Of a stretch of DNA of 64,000 nucleotides, positions 17,219 through 25,352 are shown piece after piece. The translations under genes and the position numbers were made by a program. Source of the stretch: Pseudomonadota bacterium (GTDB lineage Bacteria > Pseudomonadota > Alphaproteobacteria > Rhizobiales > Rhizobiaceae); assembly GCA_020161665.1 (NCBI GenBank), contig JAIUPA010000010.1, positions 45,575 through 109,574 on the forward strand, in the 5' to 3' direction. Position 1 is the stretch's first letter. Each line of letters starts with the position of its first letter. The notes beneath the pieces are model-generated. The model saw only the letters and a program-made list of their open reading frames with translations. It had not been told where the DNA came from and did no database searches.

Positions 17219-18388
17219 ATGATGGCCGCAAGCCAGCGCGTCTATATGGACTGGAACGCGACTGCGCCGCTTCTTGACGAGGCGCGGACGGCGCTTGTTG
17301 CTGGCCTTGATCTCATGAACCCGTCATCCGTTCACGGTGAGGGGCGGGCTGCCCGCGCAGCGCTGGAAAAGGCGCGCCGACAGGTGGCGGGCCTAGTAGG
17401 CGCATCGCCCGCCAACGTTGTCTTCACATCGGGCGCGACGGAAGCCGCCAATCTGGTGCTGACGCCCGAATTTCGCATGGGCCGCCGCGCCGTCTCCATC
17501 GGTCATCTCTATGTTTCGGCCATTGAGCATCCGGCCATCCGCGAAGGCGGTCGCTTTTCCGTCGGTTCCGTTACGGAAGTTCCCGTTACGTCAAACGGCG
17601 TTCTGGACCTTGAGGCCCTGCGTCTGGCGCTCGACGCGCATGATGACAATAAGGGCCTGCCAATGGTGGCCGTCATGGCGGTCAACAATGAAACCGGCAC
17701 TATTCAGCCCCTTCAGGCCGTTGCCGAACGGGTGCGGGCCAAGGGCGGGTTGCTGGTGGTCGATGCCGTGCAGGCGGTAGGGCGCATCGCCCTCGATATG
17801 GAAGCCATCGGCGCGGATTTCCTGATTATCTCGTCGCACAAGATCGGCGGGCCGAAGGGCGTCGGCGCGCTCATCGCGCGCGGCGAAACCTTGATGCCCG
17901 CGCCGCTGGTGCGTGGCGGTGGTCAGGAAAAGGGGCATCGCTCCGGCACGGAAAATCTGCCCGCCATTCTGGGCTTTGGCGCAGCGGCGGAAGTCGCAAG
18001 CCAGAACCTTGAGGACCGCAATGCCCGCATCGCCAGCCTTCGGGACCGGCTTGAAGCGGGTATGCGACAGGTTTTTCCCGATGTTGTCATTCATGGTGCG
18101 GGCGCACCGCGCGTCGCCAATACCTGCTTTTTCAGCCTGCCGGGCCTGAAGTCGGAAACCGGGCAGATTGCTTTTGATCTGGAAGGCATTGCGCTTTCGG
18201 CGGGATCGGCCTGTTCATCGGGCAAGGTGGGCGAAAGCCACGTGCTGGCAGCCATGGGATGCGATCCCAAGCTTGGGGCCTTGCGGCTCTCGCTCGGGGT
18301 TTCAACCACGCGTGAAGAGATCGAACGGGTTCTGGCCGCCTTTGCCAAGGTGGCGGGTCGCCTGAACCGAAACGGACAGGCGGCATAA
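17219..18388 (+). CDS. cysteine desulfurase, IscS/NifS type (group I), first gene of the suf operon
   Basis: A PLP enzyme of 389 residues that takes sulfur from cysteine for Fe-S cluster assembly. It has the PLP Lys208 in SSHKIGGPKG, ETG at 158-160, RGGGQEKGHRSGTEN at 232-246 and the active-site Cys332 within SAGSACSSGK on the long mobile loop typical of group I (IscS/NifS) enzymes. It is therefore a different class from SufS, which lies later in the same operon. The start is ATG 17219 or 17222; neither has a strong ribosome site. The frame is open to 17150, but that would cross the promoter. A 179-bp gap with two stem-loops separates it from sufB. Confidence 0.92.
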   Translation: MMAASQRVYMDWNATAPLLDEARTALVAGLDLMNPSSVHGEGRAARAALEKARRQVAGLVGASPANVVFTSGATEAANLVLTPEFRMGRRAVSIGHLYVSAIEHPAIREGGRFSVGSVTEVPVTSNGVLDLEALRLALDAHDDNKGLPMVAVMAVNNETGTIQPLQAVAERVRAKGGLLVVDAVQAVGRIALDMEAIGADFLIISSHKIGGPKGVGALIARGETLMPAPLVRGGGQEKGHRSGTENLPAILGFGAAAEVASQNLEDRNARIASLRDRLEAGMRQVFPDVVIHGAGAPRVANTCFFSLPGLKSETGQIAFDLEGIALSAGSACSSGKVGESHVLAAMGCDPKLGALRLSLGVSTTREEIERVLAAFAKVAGRLNRNGQAA

Positions 18389-18400
18389 GTTAAGGAATTT

Positions 18401-18424
18401 CGCGAAAAGCATTCGTTTTTCGCG
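18401..18424 (+). other. stem-loop after the first cysteine desulfurase gene
   Basis: An 8-bp inverted repeat CGCGAAAA / TTTTCGCG with an 8-nt loop, 13 nt after the stop. No U-run follows. It could stabilise or end part of the transcript between the desulfurase and sufB. Confidence 0.4.
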
Positions 18425-18492
18425 GGGCAGGCGGGTGCAATTTTCCCGTAACTGCCCTAGATGAAGGGCGGATATTGCGCCAAAGACAAGAC

Positions 18493-18519
18493 GACCGGCA
18501 ACCTTTTAGGTTTCCGGTC
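18493..18519 (+). other. strong stem-loop in the sufB leader
   Basis: GACCGG then AACCT, a TTT loop, AGGTT then CCGGTC: 11 base pairs interrupted by a single C-T mismatch. It ends 48 nt before the sufB start. With no U-run it is not a simple terminator. It may be an RNA-processing or stability element that sets SUF protein ratios, or a DNA-binding site. Confidence 0.45.
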
Positions 18520-18567
18520 CGGAATGACAACCACCGGGCCTTGACCCCGGCGAGATTGGAGACAGAC

Positions 18568-20037
18568 ATGGTGGCCGTTCAGGAGACGATCGATCAGGTC
18601 AAACAGATCGATATCGACCAGTATAAATACGGTTTCGAAACGCAAATCGAGGTGGACAAGGCTCCCAAGGGCCTGTCCGAAGACATCATTCGCTTCATTT
18701 CGGCCAAGAAGCAGGAGCCGGACTGGATGCTGGAATGGCGTCTCGACGCCTATCGCCGCTGGCTGACGATGGAAGAGCCGACCTGGGCGCGCGTCGAATA
18801 TCCGAAGATCGATTTCAACGACATCTACTACTACGCCGCGCCGAAGAACGTGACGGGTCCGGTCAGCATCGATGATGTCGATCCGGAACTGTTGAAGACC
18901 TACGAGAAGCTGGGCATTCCGTTGCGCGAGCAGGAAATTCTGGCCGGTGTGCAGACATCCAAGATTGCCATCGACGCCGTGTTCGACTCGGTCTCGGTCG
19001 TCACCACCTTCAAGGAAGAGCTGAAGAAGGCGGGCGTGATCTTCATGTCCATTTCCGAGGCGATCCGCGAGCATCCCGAGCTTGTGAAGAAGTATCTCGG
19101 CTCCGTCGTTCCGCCGACCGATAACTATTATGCGACGCTGAATTGCGCGGTCTTCACCGATGGCTCGTTTGTCTTCGTTCCGAAGGGCGTGCGTTGCCCG
19201 ATGGAGCTTTCGACCTACTTCCGCATCAACGAGAAGAACACCGGCCAGTTTGAGCGCACGCTGATCATCTGCGAGGAAGGCGCTTACGTCTCCTACCTCG
19301 AGGGCTGCACGGCCCCGCAGCGCGACGAGAACCAGCTGCACGCCGCCGTTGTCGAGCTGGTGGCGCTGGACGATGCCGAAATCAAGTATTCCACCGTCCA
19401 GAACTGGTATCCGGGCGATATGGAAGGCAAGGGCGGCATCTACAATTTCGTGACCAAGCGTGGCGATTGCCGCGGCAAGAATTCCAAGATTTCGTGGACG
19501 CAGGTGGAAACCGGCTCGGCGATCACCTGGAAATATCCGTCCTGCATCCTGCGTGGCGATGGTTCGCGCGGCGAGTTCTACTCGATTGCCGTTTCCAACG
19601 GTCATCAGCAGATCGACAGCGGCACCAAGATGATCCATCTCGGCAAGAATACGTCGAGCCGCATCATCTCGAAGGGCATTTCGGCGGGCAAGTCGAACAA
19701 CACCTATCGCGGTCAGGTTTCGGCCCACCGCAAGGCGGCGAATGCCCGCAACTTCACCCAGTGCGACAGCCTTCTGATCGGCGATACCTGCGGCGCGCAT
19801 ACCGTGCCCTATATCGAGGCGAAGAACTCCACCTGCCAGTTTGAACACGAAGCGACGACCTCGAAGATTTCCGAGGACCAGCTGTTCTACTGCCTGCAGC
19901 GCGGCATTCCCGAAGAGGCGGCCATTGCCCTCATCGTCAATGGCTTCGTCAAGGAAGTCATTCAGGAACTGCCGATGGAATTTGCCGTGGAAGCGCAGAA
20001 GCTGATCGGCATTTCGCTCGAAGGCTCCGTGGGCTGA
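18568..20037 (+). CDS. sufB: Fe-S cluster assembly scaffold subunit SufB
   Basis: SufB is the core scaffold subunit of the SufBCD complex on which Fe-S clusters are built. The 489-residue protein aligns along its whole length with the family: [18 protein letters not shown], the [19 protein letters not shown] beta-helix strand, [19 protein letters not shown], and the Cys-bearing [20 protein letters not shown] region close to the end. The start ATG at 18568 has TTGGAGA 6 nt upstream. It lies in the order sufB-sufC-sufD-sufS-sufT-sufA, all on the plus strand. Confidence 0.98.
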   Translation: MVAVQETIDQVKQIDIDQYKYGFETQIEVDKAPKGLSEDIIRFISAKKQEPDWMLEWRLDAYRRWLTMEEPTWARVEYPKIDFNDIYYYAAPKNVTGPVSIDDVDPELLKTYEKLGIPLREQEILAGVQTSKIAIDAVFDSVSVVTTFKEELKKAGVIFMSISEAIREHPELVKKYLGSVVPPTDNYYATLNCAVFTDGSFVFVPKGVRCPMELSTYFRINEKNTGQFERTLIICEEGAYVSYLEGCTAPQRDENQLHAAVVELVALDDAEIKYSTVQNWYPGDMEGKGGIYNFVTKRGDCRGKNSKISWTQVETGSAITWKYPSCILRGDGSRGEFYSIAVSNGHQQIDSGTKMIHLGKNTSSRIISKGISAGKSNNTYRGQVSAHRKAANARNFTQCDSLLIGDTCGAHTVPYIEAKNSTCQFEHEATTSKISEDQLFYCLQRGIPEEAAIALIVNGFVKEVIQELPMEFAVEAQKLIGISLEGSVG

Positions 20038-20110
20038 GGCCAATCCCTTTCAAACGGTGCGCGCGGTATCTCGCGCGCCCATTGTCCAAATATTTCTGAA
20101 GGTTATCACC

Positions 20111-20869
20111 ATGCTTGAAATCATCGACCTGCACGCCAAGATCGCCGACACCGAAACGGAAATCATTCGTGGCCTGAACCTCACCGTGAAGGCGGGTGAA
20201 GTCGCCGCCATCATGGGCCCGAACGGTTCTGGCAAGTCCACGCTGTCCTACATCCTGTCAGGGCGCGAAGATTACGAAGTCACTTCGGGTGACATCCGCT
20301 ACAATGGCGAAAGCATTCTGGAAATGGACGCCGCCGAGCGCGCTGCCAAGGGTGTGTTCCTGGCCTTCCAGTACCCGGTGGAAATTCCGGGCGTTGCCAC
20401 CATGCAGTTCCTGAAAGTGGCGATGAACGAGCAGCGCAAGGCGCGTGGCGAGGCCGAACTTTCGACGCCGGATTTCATCCGCACCGTCAAGGAAGGCGCG
20501 GCCAAGCTCAAGATCGACTATGAAATGCTGAAGCGCCCGCTGAACGTCGGCTTCTCCGGCGGCGAGAAGAAGCGTGCGGAAATCCTGCAGATGGCGCTTC
20601 TGGAGCCGAAGCTGTGCGTTCTCGATGAAACCGATTCCGGTCTCGATATCGATGCGCTGAAGATCGTGTCCGATGGCGTCAACGCGCTGCGTTCGCCCGA
20701 TCGCGCCTTCATCGTCATCACCCACTATCAGCGCCTTCTCGAGCACATCGTACCGGATACGGTTCATGTTCTTTACAAGGGCCAGATCATCCGCACCGGC
20801 GGCAAGGAACTGGCGCTGGAACTGGAAGAAAACGGTTACGCCGATATCATCGGCGAGGCTGCCGAATAA
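20111..20869 (+). CDS. sufC: Fe-S assembly ATPase SufC
   Basis: SufC is the ABC-type ATPase of the SufBCD complex; its ATP-driven dimerisation reshapes SufB and SufD. The 252-residue protein has Walker A GPNGSGKS at residues 36-43, the Q-loop in FLAFQYPVEIPG, the signature FSGGEKKR, Walker B CVLDETDSGLD and the switch His in ITHYQRLL. Asp in the D-loop (SGLDID) is as in other SufC proteins. The start is the ATG at 20111; the 73-bp gap after sufB carries GAAGG upstream of the start. SufD follows after 12 bp. Confidence 0.98.
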   Translation: MLEIIDLHAKIADTETEIIRGLNLTVKAGEVAAIMGPNGSGKSTLSYILSGREDYEVTSGDIRYNGESILEMDAAERAAKGVFLAFQYPVEIPGVATMQFLKVAMNEQRKARGEAELSTPDFIRTVKEGAAKLKIDYEMLKRPLNVGFSGGEKKRAEILQMALLEPKLCVLDETDSGLDIDALKIVSDGVNALRSPDRAFIVITHYQRLLEHIVPDTVHVLYKGQIIRTGGKELALELEENGYADIIGEAAE

Positions 20870-20881
20870 GGAGGCCCGCTC

Positions 20882-22156
20882 ATGACCCTTCAGGCGAACA
20901 CACGCCTCACAGCCGCCGAAACGGCGCTGGTCGAGGCCTATAATACGCAGATTTCCGATCTGCCGGGCGATGCGGATGTTCTCTCCGCTCGCGACCGTCT
21001 GCTCGATGATCTGAAAACCGGCGGTCTGCCGACCCGGCGCATCGAAAGCTGGCACTACACCGACCTCAAGACGCTGGTGAAGACGTGGCCGGCGCTGGAA
21101 GGCGCAGACACCACCAAGGTTTTGCCGCCGATGGTGGCCGGTTCCTCCGTGCTGGCCGTGCTGCAAGGCAAGGCGGATGGTGCCAGGGCCGATGGCTTTA
21201 CCGTTTCGCATTACCGCGACAGCCTGTCCGATGGTTCGGCGGCGGCGCGTCTGGCGGCGGCCTCGGATGATGACGCGATTGGCCGTATCAACGGTTCCTT
21301 CGTGCGCGATGGTTTCGTTCTTGAAATTCCGGCCGATGCCGAACTCGAGGCGCCCGTCGAAATCCAGTCGATCCATGCCGGTGGGCAGGCGCATACCCGC
21401 TTTCCGGTGAAAATCGGGGCCGGTGCCAAGGTCGTTGTCATCGAACGCCACATCGCCACGTCGGGCGACGAGGCGGCTCTTGTGTCATCCGTGTCGGATA
21501 TCACCGTGGGTGAGGGCGCCGAGGTAACGTGGGTTGTTGTGCAGCAGCAGGGCGCCGCCGATACCTTCCTCGGTCAGGTGCGCGTCGATCTCGGCGCGGA
21601 TGCCAAGCTGAAGCTTTTCAACGTCAATGCCGGAGGCAAGCTGGTGCGTCAGGAACTGCGCATCGATGCCAATGGCGAAGGCTCTGAACTGACGCTGCGC
21701 GGCGTGAACCTCATCGGCGGCGAACAGCATGTCGATGTGACGCTGGTGCTCGGCCATAACGTTCCCAATACGTCTTCGACCGATGTGTTCCGTAACGTGG
21801 TGTTCGACCGGGGTCGCGGCGTGTTCCAGGGCATGATCAAAGTCGCGATCGACGCCCAGAAGACCGATGCCAAGATGTCTTGCAACACGCTTCTGCTGTC
21901 GGATGAGGCCGATTTTTCGGCCAAGCCGGAGCTCGAAATCTTTGCGGATGATGTGGTCTGCGGTCACGGCGCAACGGTTGCCGATATCGACGACAACCAC
22001 CTCTATTACCTCAAGGCGCGCGGCATTCCGGAAAATATCGCCCGGGCCATGCTGGTCAATGCCTTCGTGGCCGAAGTGGTGGAAGAGCTGGAAGACGAGC
22101 CGCTGGTGGAAGCGCTGGAAGCCATCATTTCCGCCTGGCTTGCAAAGCACGCCTGA
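20882..22156 (+). CDS. sufD: Fe-S assembly subunit SufD
   Basis: SufD pairs with SufB and SufC. The 424-residue protein shows RRIESWHYTDLKTLVKTWP near the N-terminus, a central right-handed beta-helix and the end-domain pattern SCNTLLLSDEADFSAKPELE, then EIFADDVVCGHGATV with the conserved Cys-x-His near the functional site, and LKARGIPENIARAMLVNAFVAEV, shared with SufB. The start at 20882 has AGGAGG about 8 nt upstream. A 182-bp gap holding a palindromic repeat pair separates it from sufS. Confidence 0.97.
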   Translation: MTLQANTRLTAAETALVEAYNTQISDLPGDADVLSARDRLLDDLKTGGLPTRRIESWHYTDLKTLVKTWPALEGADTTKVLPPMVAGSSVLAVLQGKADGARADGFTVSHYRDSLSDGSAAARLAAASDDDAIGRINGSFVRDGFVLEIPADAELEAPVEIQSIHAGGQAHTRFPVKIGAGAKVVVIERHIATSGDEAALVSSVSDITVGEGAEVTWVVVQQQGAADTFLGQVRVDLGADAKLKLFNVNAGGKLVRQELRIDANGEGSELTLRGVNLIGGEQHVDVTLVLGHNVPNTSSTDVFRNVVFDRGRGVFQGMIKVAIDAQKTDAKMSCNTLLLSDEADFSAKPELEIFADDVVCGHGATVADIDDNHLYYLKARGIPENIARAMLVNAFVAEVVEELEDEPLVEALEAIISAWLAKHA

Positions 22157-22184
22157 CGAAAAGACGCTCACGCAAACGTCTCCT

Positions 22185-22261
22185 TCGTCATGCTCGGGCT
22201 TGACCCGAGCATCCAGAGACCAACGGGACATGGACCCTCGGGTCAAGCCCGAGGGTGACGA
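22185..22261. repeat. paired palindromic repeat (REP-like) between sufD and sufS
   Basis: Two 31-nt copies in opposite orientation (22185-22215 and 22231-22261). Each holds an 8-bp stem with a 5-nt loop: TGCTCGGG/CCCGAGCA at 22191-22211 and CCCTCGGG/CCCGAGGG at 22235-22255. The copies share the rest, including the outer TCGTCA/TGACGA. Where they differ (TG versus CC) the partner strand differs to match, so pairing is kept. I know this CTCGGG-CTTGA-CCCGAG pattern as a widespread intergenic repeat in Hyphomicrobiales. It lies inside the suf operon. Confidence 0.85.
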
Positions 22262-22338
22262 GTGGGGCAAAGCTTGCGCACGAAACGGATTGTCCGACTC
22301 AAGTAGTCGGTTCCGGTGTTTTGAAAGGATGGCCATCG

Positions 22339-23559
22339 ATGGCCTATGATGTCGAAGCGATCCGGCGGGATTTTCCGATCCTGTCCCGCGAGGTTTATGG
22401 AAAGCCGCTGGTCTATCTGGACAACGGTGCCTCGGCGCAGAAGCCGCAGGTTGTGATCGATGCGGTGTCGAATGCCTATTCGCATGAATATGCGAATGTG
22501 CATCGCGGCCTGCATTACCTTTCCAACAAGGCGACCGAGGCTTTCGAGGCGGCGCGGGAAAGCGTGCGCCGCTTTCTGAATGCGCCCTCGGTGGACGAAG
22601 TGATCTTCACCAAATCCTCGACCGAGGCGATCAATCTGGTCGCCTATGGCTGGGCTATGGACCATATCGGCGAGGGTGACGAGATCGTCCTGTCGATCAT
22701 GGAGCATCACTCCAACATCGTGCCGTGGCATTTCCTGCGCGAACGTAAAGGGGCCAAGCTGGTCTGGGCGCCGGTGGATGATGACGGCGCGTTTCATCTC
22801 GAAGACTTCGAGAAGTGCCTGACCGAGCGCACCAAGCTGATTGCCATCACACACATGTCCAATGCGCTGGGCACCGTCGTGCCGGTCAAGGAAGTGTGCC
22901 GCATCGCCCGTGAGCGCGGCATTCCGGTGCTGATCGACGGCTCGCAGGGGGCCGTGCACATGCCGGTTGATGTGCAGGACATCGGCTGCGACTGGTATGC
23001 CGTCACCGGCCACAAGCTTTATGGTCCCTCGGGGATCGGTGCGCTTTACGGTCGTATGGAGCGGTTGCAGGACATGCGCCCCTTCATGGGCGGCGGCGAG
23101 ATGATTTCCGACGTGGCGGAAGATTTCGTGACCTATGCCGAGCCGCCGCATCGTTTCGAAGCGGGTACACCGCCCATCGTGCAGGCCATCGGTCTGGGTG
23201 TCGCGCTCGACTATATGGAAAAGGTCGGACGCGCGGCGATTGCCGAACATGAGGCGGGTTTGGCTAGCTATGCGGCCGAGCGTCTGCGCTCGGTGAATTC
23301 GCTCCGGATCATCGGCAATGCGCCGAACAAGGGGTCGATCTTCTCGTTTGAGCTTGAGGGCATTCATGCGCATGACGTTTCGATGGTGATCGACCGTCGC
23401 GGTGTTGCGGTGCGCGCCGGAACCCATTGCGCCCAGCCGCTGTTGAAACGCTTCGGCGTGACCTCCACCTGCCGGGCATCGTTTGGCCTTTACAATACGA
23501 AGGCCGAAGTGGATGCGCTGGTCGAGGCGCTCGATTATGCGCGAAAGTTCTTTGCTTGA
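22339..23559 (+). CDS. sufS: cysteine desulfurase SufS (group II)
   Basis: SufS is the dedicated cysteine desulfurase of the SUF system. The 406-residue protein matches the Escherichia coli enzyme even in numbering: PLP Lys226 in AVTGHKLYGPSG and catalytic Cys364 in RAGTHCAQPLL, on the short loop of group II enzymes. Other marks are YLDNGASAQKP, HRGLHYLS and MEHHSN. Group II enzymes normally need SufE or SufU to receive the persulfide; neither gene is in the window. The start ATG at 22339 follows GAAAGGA. The open frame to 22255 overlaps the repeat and is not real. Confidence 0.97.
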   Translation: MAYDVEAIRRDFPILSREVYGKPLVYLDNGASAQKPQVVIDAVSNAYSHEYANVHRGLHYLSNKATEAFEAARESVRRFLNAPSVDEVIFTKSSTEAINLVAYGWAMDHIGEGDEIVLSIMEHHSNIVPWHFLRERKGAKLVWAPVDDDGAFHLEDFEKCLTERTKLIAITHMSNALGTVVPVKEVCRIARERGIPVLIDGSQGAVHMPVDVQDIGCDWYAVTGHKLYGPSGIGALYGRMERLQDMRPFMGGGEMISDVAEDFVTYAEPPHRFEAGTPPIVQAIGLGVALDYMEKVGRAAIAEHEAGLASYAAERLRSVNSLRIIGNAPNKGSIFSFELEGIHAHDVSMVIDRRGVAVRAGTHCAQPLLKRFGVTSTCRASFGLYNTKAEVDALVEALDYARKFFA

Positions 23560-23634
23560 TGATGAATGTCAAGTTTACTACATCAGGTCGGGTGCGGGTG
23601 TTGCATCTGGAAATGATCTGCCAAGGATGGTGCT

Positions 23635-24015
23635 ATGAGTACTGAGGCCAAGGAAGCCGTTGATAATGTTCGCGAGGGGATTGTGACGTCCTCCATTCCC
23701 GCGGATGAACTGGTGCGCCTTTCCGATGACGTGGTTTCGGCGCTGAAAACCGTCTACGACCCGGAAATTCCGGCCGATATTTTCGAGCTTGGTCTGATCT
23801 ACAAGATCGACATCGAAGACGACCGCATGGTCCATATTTCCATGACGCTGACCGCGCCGGGCTGCCCGGTGGCCGGTGAAATGCCGGGCTGGGTGGAAAA
23901 TGCCGTGGGTGCCGTTGAAGGCGTGTCGGGCGTGCAGGTGTCGATGACATTTGACCCGCCGTGGACGCCGGACCGCATGTCGGAAGAAGCACGCGTGGCG
24001 GTGGGCTGGTATTGA
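23635..24015 (+). CDS. sufT: SUF-associated DUF59/MIP18-like protein SufT
   Basis: A 126-residue protein of the DUF59 (MIP18-like) family, found in suf operons and called SufT. The domain spans about residues 28-124: VVSALKTVYDPEIPADIFELGLIYK, then MTLTAPGCPVAGEMPGWVE with the conserved Cys in APGCP, and FDPPWTPDRMSEEAR at the end. These proteins help maturation of Fe-S proteins, possibly as a transfer factor; the exact step is not settled. The N-terminal 25 residues are a variable extension. The gene starts 75 bp after sufS at the ATG at 23635, with AAGGA upstream. Confidence 0.95.
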   Translation: MSTEAKEAVDNVREGIVTSSIPADELVRLSDDVVSALKTVYDPEIPADIFELGLIYKIDIEDDRMVHISMTLTAPGCPVAGEMPGWVENAVGAVEGVSGVQVSMTFDPPWTPDRMSEEARVAVGWY

Positions 24016-24076
24016 TTGGCCCAGAGCCGTTCCTATCTTGAGAGAAGCCGGATACCCGGCGATCAGGGAGACTGAT

Positions 24077-24469
24077 ATGGCCTTTGCCGTGATGACCATG
24101 ACGCAAGCCGCCGCGGACCGCGTGAATGCGATTGTCGCCAATTCCGGTCCGGATGCGAAGGGCATTCGCGTCGGCATCAAGAAGGGTGGTTGCGCCGGTA
24201 TGGAGTACACCATCGATCTCGTGACCGAGCCGAATGCCAAGGATGACCACATCACGCACGAGGGTGCCAATGTGTGGATCGACCCGGCCGCCGTACTCTA
24301 CCTCCTGGGGACGCAGATGGATTTCGAGGTGACGACGCTGCGTTCCGGCTTCGTCTTCAACAACCCGAACCAGACCTCGGCCTGCGGCTGTGGCGAATCG
24401 GTGGAGTTGAAGGCCGCTGATCTGGCAGAGCTTGCCAAGCAGCGCGAACTGGCGGGCGACGCCCGGTAA
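24077..24469 (+). CDS. sufA: A-type Fe-S carrier protein SufA/ErpA-like
   Basis: A 130-residue A-type carrier that takes Fe-S clusters from the SufBCD scaffold and gives them to target proteins. The three conserved Cys are present: Cys39 in KKGGCAGMEY, and Cys103 and Cys105 in SACGCGES. The start at 24077 has CAGGGAG upstream; a longer frame overlaps sufT out of register and is rejected. It closes the suf operon. A short palindrome (24474-24489) and a candidate terminator follow. Confidence 0.95.
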   Translation: MAFAVMTMTQAAADRVNAIVANSGPDAKGIRVGIKKGGCAGMEYTIDLVTEPNAKDDHITHEGANVWIDPAAVLYLLGTQMDFEVTTLRSGFVFNNPNQTSACGCGESVELKAADLAELAKQRELAGDAR

Positions 24470-24473
24470 GATT

Positions 24474-24489
24474 GGCGTCTTAAGACGCC
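24474..24489. other. perfect palindrome just after sufA
   Basis: GGCGTCTTAAGACGCC, a 16-bp perfect palindrome four bases after the sufA stop. It could be a short RNA hairpin with a TTAA loop or a dimeric-protein site. No U-run follows it. Confidence 0.4.
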
Positions 24490-24513
24490 CACTCGGTTTG
24501 GAAGAATTTTCAG

Positions 24514-24548
24514 AAGGCTCGGGTTCTCGCTCGGGCCTTTAGTGTTTT
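24514..24548 (+). terminator. candidate terminator of the suf operon
   Basis: AAGGCTCG (24514-24521) pairs with CGGGCCTT (24532-24539), 8 bp with one G-U, and is followed by T-rich TAGTGTTTT. The loop is 10 nt. Plausible intrinsic terminator for the suf transcript. Confidence 0.55.
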
Positions 24549-24593
24549 GGCAAAGTCCGTGCAGTTCCTGTCACGGCAATCGCCTGCCTCTTA

Positions 24594-24735
24594 TCCCCCT
24601 CTCCCCGTTTACGGGGAGAGGGTTGGGGTGAGGGGCAAAGCCGCGGGTAAAAGCATCTACGAATTTGAGTTCTCGCGATGTTACCGCCCCTCATCCCGCT
24701 GCCGCGACCTTCTCCCCGCAGGCGGGGAGAAGGGG
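24594..24735. repeat. paired palindromic repeat of a second type between sufA and the Lrp gene
   Basis: Two hairpins facing each other across about 85 bp. The first is CCCTCTCCCC / GGGGAGAGGG (24597-24606, 24613-24622), followed by TTGGGGTGAGGGGC. The second mirror copy is GCCCCTCATCCCGCTGCCG, followed by CCTTCTCCCCGC / GCGGGGAGAAGG (24708-24719, 24722-24733). I know this pattern (CCCCTCACCC with CTCCCCG hairpins) as a common Hyphomicrobiales intergenic repeat. It fills most of the 405-bp gap between sufA and the Lrp gene; the remaining part is AT-rich and probably holds the Lrp promoter. Confidence 0.8.
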
Positions 24736-24874
24736 AGTTCGAGAACCGTTCTGCCCGCAGAAATCTTTGGCAAGGTTGCCATCAACCAAAAAACAGCTTC
24801 TGCCACGCGGTCCTTGTTCGTCGATATGACGGTGTAGTACGCATTTTTCCACAAATAATGCTTTAAAAATAATT

Positions 24875-25339
24875 ATGGCAGAATATAATGCGGTTATGGA
24901 TGAAATTGACCGTAAAATAATCGAACTGCTGGCGGAGGATGCGCGCCGCGCCCTGGCGGATATCGGGGCCGTGGTGGGATTGTCACCGTCTTCCGTCAAC
25001 GAGCGCATTCGCCGCCTTGTGGCGTCGGGCGCGATCCGGCGCTTCACCGTCGATGCAGACCCGGCGGCGCTTGGGCTGCCAGTGCTCGCATACGTCTTTG
25101 TCGGGCTGAATTACGAGGCGGGCGAGGCGGCCTTCAAGGCCTTCGTCTCCGCGGCGCCCGAGGTCGTCGAGTGCCATCATATGACGGGCGGCTGGTCCTA
25201 TCTCATCAAGCTGCGGGTGGATTCGCTTCACGGCATCGAGAGCTTTCTTGAGCAGTTGAAGGAACGGCGCTTTCTGGCGCGCAGCGAAACAATGATTTCT
25301 CTTTCCACCGTGTGCGAACGCGGTTTTGTGCCATACTAA
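24875..25339 (+). CDS. Lrp/AsnC-family transcriptional regulator
   Basis: A 154-residue Lrp/AsnC regulator. The N-terminal helix-turn-helix spans about residues 10-55 (MDEIDRKIIELLAEDARRAL, then VVGLSPSSVNERIRRL as the recognition helix). The C-terminal RAM domain that binds amino acids covers 65-150 (LAYVFVGLNYEAGEA, HHMTGGWSYLIKLRV). Members sense amino acids and often regulate a neighbouring exporter. Here the next gene, 13 bp on, is a LysE-type exporter, so amino-acid-induced export is a reasonable inference. The start is either ATG 24875 or 24896. The upstream 60 bp is strongly AT-rich. Confidence 0.92.
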   Translation: MAEYNAVMDEIDRKIIELLAEDARRALADIGAVVGLSPSSVNERIRRLVASGAIRRFTVDADPAALGLPVLAYVFVGLNYEAGEAAFKAFVSAAPEVVECHHMTGGWSYLIKLRVDSLHGIESFLEQLKERRFLARSETMISLSTVCERGFVPY

Positions 25340-25352
25340 ACCGGAGGCTCCC

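Noticed and set aside
22185..24735. Palindromic repeats considered as CRISPR or transposon ends.
   Set aside because: Each occurs as one inverted pair with no spacers, no target-site duplication and no transposase frame; REP-like intergenic repeats explain them better.
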